DNA of 64,000 bases from Lonicera japonica (GCA_021464415.1 JAKCWG010000866.1:1-64000); one strand, 5' to 3'. Positions 32,690 through 43,625 are shown, counted from the first letter of the stretch. Numbers and translations: made by a program. The notes: generated by a model from the sequence alone, not told the origin.

Positions 32690-33335
32690 ACATCTTAGGA
32701 GACATACAAATTAAAGTATGTCTCCTAAGTGGTGGTCAATACTTTTAATCAAACATAGTTATGCGGCATACATACATTTGTATGTCTCTTAAGATTAGCA
32801 CTGAAGCGACATACTTAACTTTTTATCTCTTCTAAGATCACAACTTAAGCGACATACATACATTTGTATGTCTCCTAAGATCACCACTTAAGCAACATAC
32901 AAATATCATATGTTGCTTAAGTTGTATACTTACGCGACATAAGCAATAAAGTATGTCTCCTAAGTATACAACTTAGGAAACATACTATATTTTATGTGTC
33001 TCTTAAGTCTAACACTTAAGCGACTTACAAATAGAGTATGTCGCTTAAGAGTTTTACTTAGGAGACATAAGCAATAGAGTATGTCTCCTAAGTGTTACAC
33101 TTAGGAGACATACTCTATTGCTTATGTCTCCTACGTAAAACTCTTAAGCGACATACTCTATTGCTTATGTCTCTTAAGTAAAAATTCTTAAGCGACATAC
33201 TTTATTTATATGTCGCTTAAGATCTTAGGCCACACTACTTACAAGACACCACTTAGGCGACATAGGGTATGTCGCATAAGGCTTGGGCGACATACATCAG
33301 CTCTTAGGAGACATAATTTGTATGTCTCCTAAGTG
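32690..33335. repeat. Right terminal subterminal repeat array of the CACTA element
   Basis: Around twenty copies of CTTAGGAGACATAC / CTTAAGCGACATAC motifs in alternating orientations form successive hairpins. One long near-palindrome at about 33045-33175 reads TTAGGAGACATAAGCAATAG in both directions around 33107. The array ends 16 bases before the terminal TGTAGTG. Confidence 0.88.
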
Positions 33336-33351
33336 TCTGTTTCATGTAGTG

Positions 33352-33354
33352 ACT
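33352..33354. repeat. Right 3-bp target-site duplication (ACT) of the CACTA element
   Basis: ACT directly follows TGTAGTG and matches the ACT at 4484-4486. Confidence 0.7.
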
Positions 33355-33474
33355 AGATAATGGGTTCAAAATAGACTGATTGATTTTATCTATTTAAATT
33401 TGTCACATGTTAATTTTTTTATCCTATTATCAGGTTTTTTTATTTCACTGTGTTGGATTAGCTTTGAGTGATTG

Positions 33475-33801
33475 ATGCCAGTATATTATCTTTTAGAACT
33501 TACGAGGGTAAAACAAATGGATATGATCTGTAAGAAGATAGCTGAGTCTCTGCTGTGGACAACCATACTCACACCGGAAATAGAGAAAAATCTGGATATA
33601 AAGATGAAGAAGTCTCGCAGATTCGCAGATTCAATGTTCATAATTCATCCCTTGGTGTGTATAAATTATTTGAACAGGGATATTTATAACTTCGGTGACG
33701 TCATATTTCACATTGATTCATCCAGAAAATCGTACAGTTTCCCTATTCACCCAATAATGAATATGGATGAGTCTTCCTCAGAGGTTTCCGGGCAGGTGTA
33801 A
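33475..33801 (+). pseudogene. Mutator-like (MULE) transposase fragment, C-terminal part
   Basis: The 108-codon frame begins PVYYLLELTRVKQMDMICKK, continues WTTILTPEIEKNLDIKMKKS and later VIFHIDSSRKSYSF. The pattern (P-I-x-x-L-L-E-x-x-R, K-W-x-x-x-x-P-x-I-x-K-x-L, F-x-V-D) resembles the region before the SWIM zinc finger of plant MuDR-type transposases. The CxC...H of the SWIM finger is missing, so it is a remnant. The assignment comes from recalled family pattern only. It lies 120 bases right of the CACTA end. Confidence 0.4.
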
Positions 33802-34160
33802 GAACAAGAGGATGAAGTATAGCGGAGAGTATGAGAAGATGTCACTCAACTTGCGCCAGCTATCATAAGAAGGCATCCACAACAGACTTACTTGTTATTT
33901 AGGCCTGTAAACGAATTGGATTTGGATGGAATAAAGGTGAATCCAAATCCATATTTGGAAAAGTTTTCGGATCGAATTCGAATCGGATCATGTAACGCAT
34001 CATCAAAATATCGACCCATATCCAAATATGTTCGGATCGGATTATATCCGATCCATTTAAAAATTTATAAATATAATAATTAGTTTGTAAATATATAAAA
34101 AATAATGAAATTAACATAAAATTTTAGCCAATAGATTCTTATAATTTTGATAGAGATTTT
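33802..34160. other. Non-coding DNA with GGATCGGATT-type inverted motifs
   Basis: GAATTGGATTTGGATGG, AATCCAAATCCATA, TTCGGATCGGATTATATCCGATCC and similar motifs give local palindromic structure. Related motifs recur at about 35805-35880. No gene was recognised. Confidence 0.4.
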
Positions 34161-34167
34161 TTGGTCA

Positions 34168-34450
34168 AATATGGTGTTTTATATAGATTTGAAACAAGGC
34201 AATTCCATAATTACTGCGTCCAGTAATAAATTACTGGGTCCAGTAATAAACATTAATGGTACCAGTAATAGATTACTGGACCTAGTAATCCAAATTACTA
34301 GAGGCAGTAATCTAGGTTTCTGGTGTGATCTTTACACGTGCGTAACATCTTCATTACTGGACCCAGTAATAGATTACTGGACCTAGTAATCCAAATTACT
34401 AGAGGCAGTAATTACTGGTGCTAGTAATCTAGGTTTCTGGTGTGATTTTT
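34168..34450. repeat. ATTACTGG/CCAGTAAT cluster upstream of coiled-coil gene copy 1
   Basis: More than ten units such as TTACTGGGTCCAGTAAT and TTACTGGACCTAGTAAT, including an internal near-duplicate of GGACCTAGTAATCCAAATTA. The flanking phrase TATATAGATTTGAAACAAGG recurs upstream of copy 2 at 36048, marking an approximately 1.87-kb duplicated unit. Confidence 0.85.
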
Positions 34451-34598
34451 ACACGTGCTTAACATCTTCTCGAGTCGTCAAGTTACTAATTGGCGGGGGG
34501 TTAGCTACGTGGCAGCGCGGGATGGGCGGGGTGTGGTTACCAAAGAGTTACGTCGTTTTAAAATTAATAACTTTCATCGAAAACCAATGCTTGCACTG

Positions 34599-34607
34599 CT
34601 ATAAGTA
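34599..34607 (+). promoter_or_regulatory. Putative TATA box, coiled-coil gene copy 1
   Basis: CTATAAGTA lies about 60 bases before the ATG in a block (ACCAATGCTTGCACTGCTATAA) conserved upstream of all three gene copies. The equivalents are 36298-36306 for copy 2 and about 37943 (GCTATAATTAG) for copy 3. Conservation together with the start supports a promoter role; activity is inferred. Confidence 0.5.
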
Positions 34608-34664
34608 AGCCATTCTATCCCATCAGGTTTATATTTTTCTCATCTCTTTTCAAATACCATTAAT

Positions 34665-34865
34665 ATGGATAATATTTCAGATGCTAACAGTTCTTATAGG
34701 CCTCCGGTGACTCATAATGCAGTTGATAACCTTTTTTGGAGGGTGGAAAGACTTGAAAGAGAGGTTCGGAGCTTGAAAAATCTAACCCGAACCATTAGAG
34801 ACCTGGAGAAACGTCTGGCCGCCGTGTCCGCAGAGTGGGACCGCCTATGTGAGCGGTTAAGGTAG
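34665..34865 (+). CDS. Small coiled-coil protein, copy 1
   Basis: Sixty-six residues: a short polar N-terminus (DANSSYRPPVT), then a heptad-rich helix with LERE, LKNLTRTIRDLEKRL and ERLR, so a coiled coil or leucine-zipper-like dimerisation segment is likely. Start and stop positions are conserved with copy 2 (36363), and identity between the two is high over the whole frame as well as upstream. No catalytic motif, signal peptide or membrane segment is seen and no family is recognised. It could be a free-standing microprotein, a first exon of a larger gene, or transposon cargo. The open frame in two of three copies argues for recent coding use. Confidence 0.5.
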   Translation: MDNISDANSSYRPPVTHNAVDNLFWRVERLEREVRSLKNLTRTIRDLEKRLAAVSAEWDRLCERLR

Positions 34866-36040
34866 GGTGAGAGGACGGTCAGGTGATGGGAAAGCTTAGC
34901 TTAATCAATCGGAAACACATGTTTACCCATGTATTTCTTTGAATCAAGGATTTACCACCCAAAAAGCAGTTGGTTTCTTTCCTATCTTCTGTTCGTAAAC
35001 TGCCCCATCTATTTATCTCTCCCCTCCCTCTCCTTGAGTTCTTCTTGGATTGACTCAGTTGAGTGTATCTGGGATTTCTAGGGAGTTCTTCTATTTTTGG
35101 GGCTCGTTGACAAGTTGCCTTAGCATCGCAGTCACGTGCCCATCTATCACTTAGTGTTTCTCCGGTTATGGAGAACATACAACAGTGCGGGGGGTTAACT
35201 TCATAATTAAGAGCACTCCTTTGTTTTTTATTAAATAGTTGGTGGTATCTTTCCCATCTTCTAGTCTTAAACTTTTCGGGGCTCGTTTTATTTCATCCTT
35301 TAATTGAATATGTAATCAGTTGGACATCGACGATAAGTTGTCTCTTTATGTCTTATCTTGTACACCATTTATTTCAGTTGGACCTCGAAGTCCCTCTTTT
35401 GGAATTTTACTTTCACCAATGGAAAAGATTTTGTTTCTCTATATCGCATCTTGTACACCATTTATTTTCGGTTGACCATGTTGTAAGAATGCTTTTGTTT
35501 GGGTCATTGTGGCAAATTGATGGAATTTAAAAATCTTAAGTTTCAGCTATTTTAAACATGAACTAAAGGATTACTGGTACCAATATTTACGATTATTGGG
35601 GCCAGTAATCCATTACTAATGCTAGTAATTCCGTTTCATCATTTCGAGTAGTCAGGTTATTTATTGTGTGTATGTAATTCAATAACGTGTGTGAAAATTT
35701 ATTGTGTGTATATTATTGGTGCCAGTAAACTGGATTACCGGGGCAAGTAATCCATTACTGGGGCAAGTAATTATAATTACAAGGTCCAGTAATTATTATT
35801 CGGATCGGATTTGGATATACAGATCATAAATCTCAATCCATATCTGATTAAACAGATCTGATTGGGATCAAATTTGTGTAATAATCCAATCAATTGACAA
35901 GCATTGTCTTGTACAGAGGCTATTGAGTAGCAACTTCATATTAAATGATTATTGGTCTTTCAATTTTAAATTTGACGTGACATCTTAATTTGTTCATAAA
36001 AGTTATCTAATGCTGTAGAAATAATGCATACTAAAACATG
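34866..36040. other. Downstream part of duplicated unit 1
   Basis: Contains TAGGGTGAGAGGACGGTCAGG directly after the stop, shared with copy 2. Two imperfect copies of an approximately 115-base unit follow (TTCAGTTGGACCTCGAAGTCC..., 35330-35465), then further ATTACTGG/CCAGTAAT units at 35570-35790. It may be the 3' transcribed region of the small gene. No second ORF of note was seen. Confidence 0.45.
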
Positions 36041-36362
36041 TGGTGCTTTATATAGATTTGAAACAAGGCAATTCCATAATTACTGGGCCCAGTAATCAAA
36101 ATTATTGGGTCTAGTAATCAAAATTACTGGTGTCAGTAATCTAGGTTTCTGGTGTGACCTTTACACGTGCGTATCATCTTCTCGAGTCGTCAGGTTACTA
36201 ATTGGCAAAGGGGTTAGTCGACAGGCGGTGAGTGATTACCAAGAGTTGCGTCATTTTAAAATTAATAACTTTTCTTGAAAACCAACGCTTGCACTGCTAT
36301 AAGTAACCCATTCCATCCCACCAGCTTTATATCTTTCTCATATCTTTTCAAATGCCATTAAT

Positions 36363-36563
36363 ATGGATAGTATTTCAGATGCTAACAGTTCTTATCGGCC
36401 TCCGGTGACTCCTAGTGCAGTTGATAACCTTTTTCAGAGGGTGGAAAGACTTGAAAGAGAGATTCGGAGGTTGAAAATTTTGACCCGAACCATTAGAGAC
36501 CTGGAGCAACGTTTGGACGCCGTGACAACAAAGTGGGAATGCCTATGTGAGCGATTAATGTAG
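36363..36563 (+). CDS. Small coiled-coil protein, copy 2
   Basis: Same length (66 residues) and same boundaries as copy 1. Substitutions are scattered (DSIS for DNIS, LKILTRTIRDLEQRLDAV for LKNLTRTIRDLEKRLAAV), and hydrophobic heptad positions are kept. The upstream 110 bases, including CTATAAGTA at 36298-36306, are also conserved. Function unknown. The conserved length and lack of stops suggest that the protein, if made, is used intact. Confidence 0.5.
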   Translation: MDSISDANSSYRPPVTPSAVDNLFQRVERLEREIRRLKILTRTIRDLEQRLDAVTTKWECLCERLM

Positions 36564-37988
36564 GGTGAGAGGACGGTCAGGTGATGGGAAACCTTAGTTC
36601 TTCCTAGATTGAAGCCTTTTGTCGATCTGCGGTTTCTAGGAAGTTCTTATGTTTTGGGGCTCGTTGACAAGTTGGCCTTAGCATCGCAGTCACTTACCCA
36701 CCTATCACCTAGCTTTTCTTGAACACTTGGTGGTATCTTTCACATCTTTTGGTCTTAAACTTTTTGGGGCTCATTTTATTTCATCCTTTAATTGAATATG
36801 TAATCAGTTGGACCTCGAAGATAAGTTGTCTCTTTATATCTCGTCTTGTACACCAATTATTTTAGTTGGACCTCGAAGTTCCTCCTCTGTAATTTTACTT
36901 TCATCGATGGAAAAGAATTTGTTTCTCTATATCTCATATTGTACACCATTTATTTTATCTTGTTTATGTTGTAAGAATGCATGTGTTTGGGTCATTGTGG
37001 CAAATTGATGGAATTTGAAAATCTACTTGTTCAACTATTTTAAACATGAACTGAAGGATTACTGCGGCCAGTAATCCTTATTACTGGGTCAGTAATTAGG
37101 ATTACTGGGGCCAGTAATTCCATTTCATCATTTCGAGTAGTCAGGTTATTAATTAGCAGTATGGGGTAACATCTACGAACAAAATCACATATTTTCAAAA
37201 TTAACTAGGGTATACCCGTGCAAATTAAATAAGAACCGGTAATAAGATAATAAAAAGGATAAGCGTGTGATGAATCTAAATCGACAAAGTTAGCTTCAAT
37301 CTATCTTCATGCTTGAAAATAAAAGAGTATGTAAATCGGATTGGACCGAAATTTTTTTAATTTTTAAAACAATTTTTATATTACTGGTGGCAGTAAAATT
37401 AATTACTGGAGCCAGTAATTATCATTACTAGGGCCAGCAATCCACTGCTGGGTCTAGTAATCGAAGTTTATAATGTGGCTTTACACGTCAGTATCATCAT
37501 TTCGGGTAGACAGGTTATTAATTAGCAGTAAGGGGGGTTGCCACGAGGCAGAGTAGGACGGGCAGGTAACTTTTTCGAAAAAATCACGTATTTTCAAAAT
37601 TAACTAGGGTATACCCGTGCAAATTAAATAAGAACTAATAATAAGAGAAAAAAAGAGGAGAAGCATGTGATGAATCTAACTTAGCTTAACTTCAATTTAT
37701 CTTCATGTTAGAAAAAAGAAAGTATGTAAATCGGATTGGACCGACATTTATTGTGGGTATATTACTAGTGTCAGTAAACTGAATTACTGGGGCTAATAAT
37801 CCACTCATGGGTCCAGTAATCGTAGTTTCTAGTGTGACTTTACACGTCCGTATCATCATTTCGGGTAGTCAGGTTATTAATTAGCCGTATCCTCATGTCG
37901 TTTCAAAATTAATAAGTTCCCTCGAAAACCAAAGCTTGCATTGCTATAATTAGTAACTCATTCCATCACTTTTCTAATACCATTACCG
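36564..37988. repeat. Unit 2 downstream region and approximately 400-bp direct repeat
   Basis: Holds two copies of the TTGGACCTCGAAG unit (36800-36960), ATTACTGG/CCAGTAAT clusters (37060-37120, 37380-37455, 37755-37830) and an approximately 400-base direct repeat. The repeat contains AACTAGGGTATACCCGTGC at 37205 and 37608, with flanking sequence such as GTATGTAAATCGGATTGGACCG after each. No gene was recognised. Confidence 0.7.
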
Positions 37989-38263
37989 ATGGATGATGTT
38001 TCAGAGGCTAACTGTTCCTATAGTCCTCCGATGACCCCTAGTGCAGTTGATAACCTTTTCCGGTGGGTGGAAAGACTTGAAAGAGAGGTTTGGATGTTAA
38101 AAAATTGGACTCGAAGCATTAGAGACCTGGAACAACGTCTGGCCGGCATCTGGAAAGATAGGTTCAGATGTTGGAAAATTCGACCTGAAGCATTAGAGAC
38201 CTGGAGCAACCCCTGGTTGCCGTGACTACAGAGAGGGACCGGCTACGTGAGCTGTTAGGGTAG
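37989..38263 (+). pseudogene. Small coiled-coil protein, copy 3, with internal partial duplication
   Basis: The first 55 codons follow copies 1 and 2 (EANCSYSPPMTPSAVDNLF, then ERLEREVWMLKNWTRSIRDLEQRL). After AACGTCTGGCCGGCAT a partly duplicated stretch repeats the GATGTT-AAAATT...ACCTGGAGCAAC part in another frame, and the open frame stops at 38225. The original C-terminus-like sequence (GACCGGCTACGTGAGCTGTTAGGGTAG) follows out of frame to 38263. This copy is probably broken, or encodes a different tail. Confidence 0.5.
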
Positions 38264-38900
38264 GGGGAGAGGAGGAAGGTCAAATGGGAAAGATTACCTT
38301 AATCAATTGGAACTACATGTTTACCCATGTATTTATATGAATCAAGGATTTTTCAGCGAAAAAATTAAACTTGGTTCTTTCCCTCTGGTCTTGAGATCCC
38401 TCTAGTCTTGTGTCTCTTGAAACAATTAGCTGTTTCTTTCTCTATATCTCATCTTGTACACCATTTATTTCAGTTAGACCTCGAAGTGCCTCCTTTGTAA
38501 TGTTAATTTCATCAATGGAAATGAACTTGTTTCTCTATATCTCATCTGTACACAATTTATTTCAGTTGGACCTCGAAGTCCCTCCTTTGTAATTTTACTT
38601 TCATCAATGGAAAATAATTTGTTTCTCTATATCTCATATTGTACACCATTAATTTTCATTTGTGGGCTGTTTTATGAATGCTTGTGTTTGGGTCGTTGTC
38701 GCAAAGTGGTGAAGTCTTAAAATCTAAATTAGTTTGCTGTTTTAAATTTTATGTAAACGATTACTGGATCCAATAATATCGATTACTTGGACCAGTAATC
38801 AATTACTGGGGGAAGTAATACAAATTATCGCCCAGTAATCCAGATTACTGCGGGAAGTAATCTAGTTGCTGGGTCAGAATTTGGATTACCGAGGTCAGTA
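38264..38900. repeat. Unit 3 downstream region with tandem about 95-bp repeats
   Basis: Three imperfect copies of a unit containing TTGTTTCTCTATATCTCAT and TCAGTTGGACCTCGAAGTCC lie at 38425-38650, the same unit as at 35330 and 36800. An ATTACTGG/CCAGTAAT cluster lies at 38755-38905. Short ORFs here arise from the repeats. Confidence 0.7.
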
Positions 38901-39399
38901 ATTTTGGGTCAGTATTTGCATTTTAACATATCCGTAAATAATATATTCCTCTTATTTACACCCAGTACCACTCCTCAACAAAAATTCACTTTTGAAAAAA
39001 GCTTTTCACTCTCCCCACCTTTTTTAACAACTACTGCCATTTTCGGTGACCACGATTCACAACGAAACTTTCGCTCTCTAACTCTCTGTACTACACACGT
39101 AAAGACATCATCTTCATCATCTCTTTGGCTTATCCAACCATGTAAGTTTTTTTTCAATTACGTTAATGTCTATTTAAAACTTATTTTCATCACCAAGAAG
39201 ATTTTATATTTGATGAAAGCATCTCGCCATTATGAGTGAATATAGATAGGGTCTAAAAAAAACTTGAACCCTATATATCTGTTTCTATGTGTAATGTTTG
39301 ACTAGTATCTTCCCTTGACATGCGGTTGCTGTTCATTATTGAATATTGATTGATACAACGATAACCAAAACAAGGATTACCCATCCCAATAATGACGTT

Positions 39400-39700
39400 T
39401 TCTGAAACATTAAATAATTACTGAACCCAGTAATGTGATTACTGGCCACAGTAGTCTGAATTACTGTCCTCCGTAATGAATTACTCTTCACGGTAATCCA
39501 TTACTGGCCCAAGTTATGGATAATTAGCAGAACTAGTAATCCATTACTGGCCTAACAACTTAGATTACTGGGTTATTAATCTGGATTACCGCATGGATTA
39601 CTAGCCGCGGTAATCCATTACTGGCCCAAGTGATAGATAATTACTGGCCACGGTAATCCATTGATGTCCCAGCAACTTGGATTACTGAAACCAATAATCT
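39400..39700. repeat. ATTACTGG/CCAGTAAT cluster in the first intron of the Ulp1-like gene
   Basis: At least ten units (GATTACTGGCCACAGTAGT, TCCATTACTGGCCCAAG and others) fill most of the 5' intron 39142-39758. Confidence 0.85.
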
Positions 39701-41109
39701 TGGTAATTGCCTATGGAGCTTCTTTCCTTAATAAACCAATTTATTTTGTTGAAATCAGAATGGCATCACAACATGATACCCTGGTGCGTGTTAGTGAAGA
39801 GGTCTCTACAAGCAGCAATGACGCTGTGCCATTATCTGAATTGAGGAAAAGACGTACACCATTGAGTGAAGCACGGTCGAAGAAGGCCACCAGAAAGACA
39901 GCTGAAGAAACGGTACCGAACCCGAAGGGCAAGCCCACTGGTTCTCCCAAAATTGCCGAATCGAAGAAATAAAAGAATCAGACAAAACCATCAAAGGCAG
40001 ATGTTACCAAACCAAAAAGGTCTCTTCCCCAGAGATGCACAATATTGGCCTTTGCTGAATTGGTAAATCAATACTGGAAAGCCATCCCAACTGGAACAAG
40101 GGAGATTCTAATTAGGACGGTCTTCAGCCCTATGATGTGTTGCTTCTGGGATGCATTAGTCAAGGAAGCCAATTGTAGAAAGACTGAAATTGACTTTGAA
40201 ATAATAATAAAGCATTTCGACACGGACCGGATGTTGTGGTCCTTTGGCAGTTTACAGTTGGACTTGACTGTAGAGTTTGTGACGGTCTTGTTTCACTTCC
40301 CCACTGGAGGACAAAAAATTGTACCCATTTCTCGATCAGAGGATAGAAAGGAACATACGACCAACCTGTTCAAAAATTATAAGGAAACAAAAGGGCCTTA
40401 TCGTACCGATATAAAGAACTTGCTTTCATCCGAGCTAAAAAAAGAAAAAAGAGCCGATCCAAAAAAGGTTGCATCGACTCTGTTGATGTATTTATTCTCA
40501 ACCTTCTTCTTCTTCAGCAGAACGGGGATCAATCTTACATGGGATTTGGTCAACATATGCATTGGCATTGATAATGTTGACAAGTATGACTGGGCAAACT
40601 CGACTGTGGACTTCTTGTTCTCTAGTATCAAGAAGTACAACAAAGATAAACCAAGCACACTTAACGGATGCACGCTGTTAGTGCAGTATTGGTTTTTGGA
40701 GAACACAAAACATAGATTGCCACAGTCAGATAATCGTCTAATCGGCAGGCCATATTTTTTGGCATGGAACATTAGAGACATGTTCGACGTGAAGGCCTTG
40801 GAGTCAAACCCTAACCTCTTAGAGGTAACTTTTGCATTGATATAAATACTATACTTTTATGCATTTAAGACAAAAAGAACCTATTCAATTGTACTTTGTG
40901 ATTCAGGAACTTGTACTTGGAGGAGCTTGGCCAATGTCCGCCTTTAATTTGACGCACGAACAATTGATAGGGAACAAGGAAAATCAAGGGCACCAGGGAA
41001 AGGAGGAGGAAACTGTTGGGGATAAGAATGAATCCGAAGGTGAAGATAAGAGTGGTGAGGATGAATCCTTAGAGCTTTCAAAATAGGTAAGAATTTTGTA
41101 TGAAATATA

Positions 41110-41400
41110 GGATGTTATACTACTAATTACTAGATTACTTCTCCCAGTATTGAAGATTACATGTTCCAGTAATCATAATTATTAGGATTGGTAATGGATT
41201 ACTTCCCTCGGTAATCCTGATCACATGCCCTAGTAATTCAGATTACTGCCTCCAGTAATGTTGTTTTAATAAATTACAGCCCCCAGTAATCTAGATTTCT
41301 TTGGCCATAAATCAATTACTGTCCCAGTATTCCAAATTATTGGCACCAGTAATCAAATTATTGTCCCCAGAAATCCATTATTATTGTTATACATAGGCTG
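41110..41400. repeat. ATTACTGG/CCAGTAAT cluster in an internal intron
   Basis: Some ten diverged units (TTACTGCCTCCAGTAAT, TTATTGGCACCAGTAATC and others) lie within the 41087-41440 intron of the Ulp1-like gene. Confidence 0.8.
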
Positions 41401-42357
41401 GAGATTCTCATTACATGTCATGTTTTATCTGTAAATATAGGTCCCACAAAAAAAGGATAACGAAAATATAGCAAAAAAGGTGGTCCAAATTGCGGATACT
41501 ATTGTCACCGAGTTGTCTCAACTTATCGACAATAACATCAACGTGGACCTACAAACGACGGATCTAATGGACTATTAAGAAACTGTCCATGCCCTCACCA
41601 AAAAAATGGTTGACGCTATAGCAGCGTCGGATAAAAGAATAAAGCTGTTAGAGCGCCAACATGAAAGGAGGCAGGTTGAACTGCAGGTCATAACACCTAT
41701 AACTCCAAGAGACCAAAATGATCCAATACCACACACTCCAATTCGGGATGATAGGGTTAATGAAAAAGCAGATGTGGCCGAAAAAAGGGAGGAGGAGGTT
41801 ATCAAAGAGAGGGTCGAAAACTAGGGAGGGTCTATAAATGAAGAAGCAGTATTGTCCCTGGCTGGTGAAGTGGTTAAACAGATTGCTCAAGAGATGGCCC
41901 CCAAACAAAGGGCCATTACGTTGCCATCCCAACATTCAATCAAGAAAAACATGGAAGTACACGATAGGGGTGCAACAAGGCATAGGGAAAGCGAGTCGGC
42001 CACTTCAGCAATCAGCATGCCACTTAAGAAAGGAAAGGCCCATGGGATCATACAACCATTGCTTATCAATGGGATCAACTGCACAAAAGAACCCTGGCAG
42101 ACCCTCGACATGAAGATTCAGGGGCATTACCATAGTTTCTGGGAGTTGAACGAGTAAGTACATATTTTTATCCACAAGTTGTAATTGTAAAACTAATTTT
42201 AAAAAGTCATACTAATTGATTTTAATTTGTTATCTTAACAGAGAAATCTACTACCAGGATCCTGAGAACCCGTTCGGCCCCATTATAGAAAAAATTATGA
42301 TAAAAGACATATTTGAGGGGAGAGATTTGGATAAAGATGTAAGAAGCAATTGAATAA

Positions 42358-42545
42358 TTTGGATTACTGTGAGTTATCATTTTTGATTACCATGTGTATT
42401 TGGATTGCTTGGGCCAGTAATAAATATTACTGTACCCAGTAATCACGATTACTGTACCCAGTAATCACGATTACTGGACACAATAATCACGATTACTGGG
42501 TCCAGTAATCAATATTGATTACTGGCCCAAGCAATCCATTACTAT
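42358..42545. repeat. ATTACTGG/CCAGTAAT cluster in a second internal intron
   Basis: Tandem TTACTGTACCCAGTAATCACG units and a TTACTGGGTCCAGTAATC palindrome fill the 42339-42595 intron. Confidence 0.85.
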
Positions 42546-43625
42546 TGCACTTATAACTTCTCTAACAAGTTAAGTGCATGTGCAAAATGTTGCAGATTTT
42601 AAAGCAGTACATTACCATGATGAAGCAGGAGATAGAACCAAAAAAAATAGACAGATTTAGTTTCATTGACTTGGAAGCTCCAGTAAGTAATCCCCGATAA
42701 ACCAAAAAATTATAGCGCACGGAGATTTACATTCCCGGATCTAATTCTTGTTAACTTTTTTTTACAGTTTTACTGCATTGCACACCACGAAAAGCTTGCC
42801 ACGTCCGGCAAAGACTTTAGTGGGAACGAGTATGATATTGCAAAGCTCCTCACAGAACCCCTATGGGAAATATTCACCCGTAACATAATCTTGATTCCAT
42901 TGCATCACTGGACGAGCAGGCATTTCACCCTTCTCCACATAAATAACAATCGAAAGACAATAACCCACATGAACTTATCCTTACCCGTAAAGGGTAAAAG
43001 GTCCGATGATGACAAGTGGAGCAAAAATGCAGAGACAGTGGTAAGGCAACAACCAAATATTAAATCTATATATACTAGCCATAATATGGGTTTTCAATAT
43101 TAATACCTGACTCTATATATTTACCTTGGCCTTGTTAAAAAAAATAAAGGCAAACCACATTAAGCATTGGATGAATGACATCTGGCTTGGCGGCCAGTTC
43201 CAAACTCAAACGAGCATTGATCCTAAGGTGTACCAAGAGTAGGTGGTTAATCAAGATCAAAACGACCCAAAAATTATACATCAAGAGCTGACCACCAATG
43301 AAAAGAGAATGAGGTGGATAATCATGAACAAATATTTAAAATTTGAGTCATATACCTTTGTCGAATATGTCGACTGCCCACAACAAATAGCAGGATCGTA
43401 AGTAGCTCGGATATTCATAACTTATTTATTAGTAATTTTTTTGGTAAAAGATTTTGTGGCACAATAAACCAAAAATTGGTTTTGGTTTTCAGGTCCGATT
43501 GTGGTGGGTTCATGCTTCACTTTATGGAATGCTTGGTTAATAGGAAGAAACTATCCCAAAAAGGAGCGACATTTTTCAGGCAGAACATACTCAACAAATT
43601 CAGAACACTTAGACCATCGGAGTGA

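Larger units (their letters stand above)
4487..33351 (+). mobile_element. CACTA (En/Spm) transposon remnant carrying a pararetroviral cluster
   Basis: The left end reads CACTACACCAGATGTGG and the right end, read inward on the minus strand, CACTACATGAAACAG. The first seven bases agree. At both ends the first GACATAC motif lies at the same distance from the terminus. Subterminal arrays follow at each end (4500-5430; 31155-31400 and 32690-33335). ACT duplications flank the element. A TNP2 C-terminal remnant on the plus strand (30278-30676) fits an element in plus orientation. Nearly all of the transposase is missing, and about 24.7 kb of lineage A pararetroviral DNA lies where internal sequence would be. 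The element cannot encode its own transposase, so any movement would need one supplied in trans. A composite origin by several nested events is also possible. Confidence 0.72.
38990..43625 (+). pseudogene. Ulp1/C48-type cysteine protease pseudogene, multi-exon (transposon-associated type)
   Basis: A probable 5' UTR exon ends at 39141 (CCAT|GTAAGT). Coding exons by GT/AG borders are about 39759-40824, 40907-41086, 41441-42153, 42242-42338, 42596-42682, 42768-43040, 43150-43397 and 43493-43625, with phases agreeing at most joins. ATG at 39760. The N-terminal half (FAELVNQYWKAIPTGTREIL, MLWSFGSLQLDLTVEFV) resembles the upstream domain of plant Ulp1-type proteins found in transposons. The C-terminal exons give the C48 fold: PLHHWTSRHFTLLHINN with His, THMNLS where Asp is usual, CPQQIAG with Gln, and SDCGGFMLHFMECL with Cys. 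In-frame stops at 39970, 41084, 41576, 41822 and 43240 make it a pseudogene. Ulp1 proteases remove SUMO. In plants, Ulp1-like domains are often carried by MULEs (Kaonashi type), and the MULE fragment at 33475 fits that. Confidence 0.68.

Noticed and set aside
31480..33335. CRISPR-like array of regularly spaced repeats
   Set aside because: Repeat orientation alternates, spacing is irregular, there are no cas genes and the DNA is a plant nuclear transposon.
33892..34117. Overlapping short ORFs on both strands
   Set aside because: They arise from palindromic GGATCGGATT-type motifs and have no recognisable domain.
41830..42170. Separate small genes within the Ulp1-like region
   Set aside because: The frames are parts of one exon of the protease pseudogene, interrupted by stops at 41576 and 41822.
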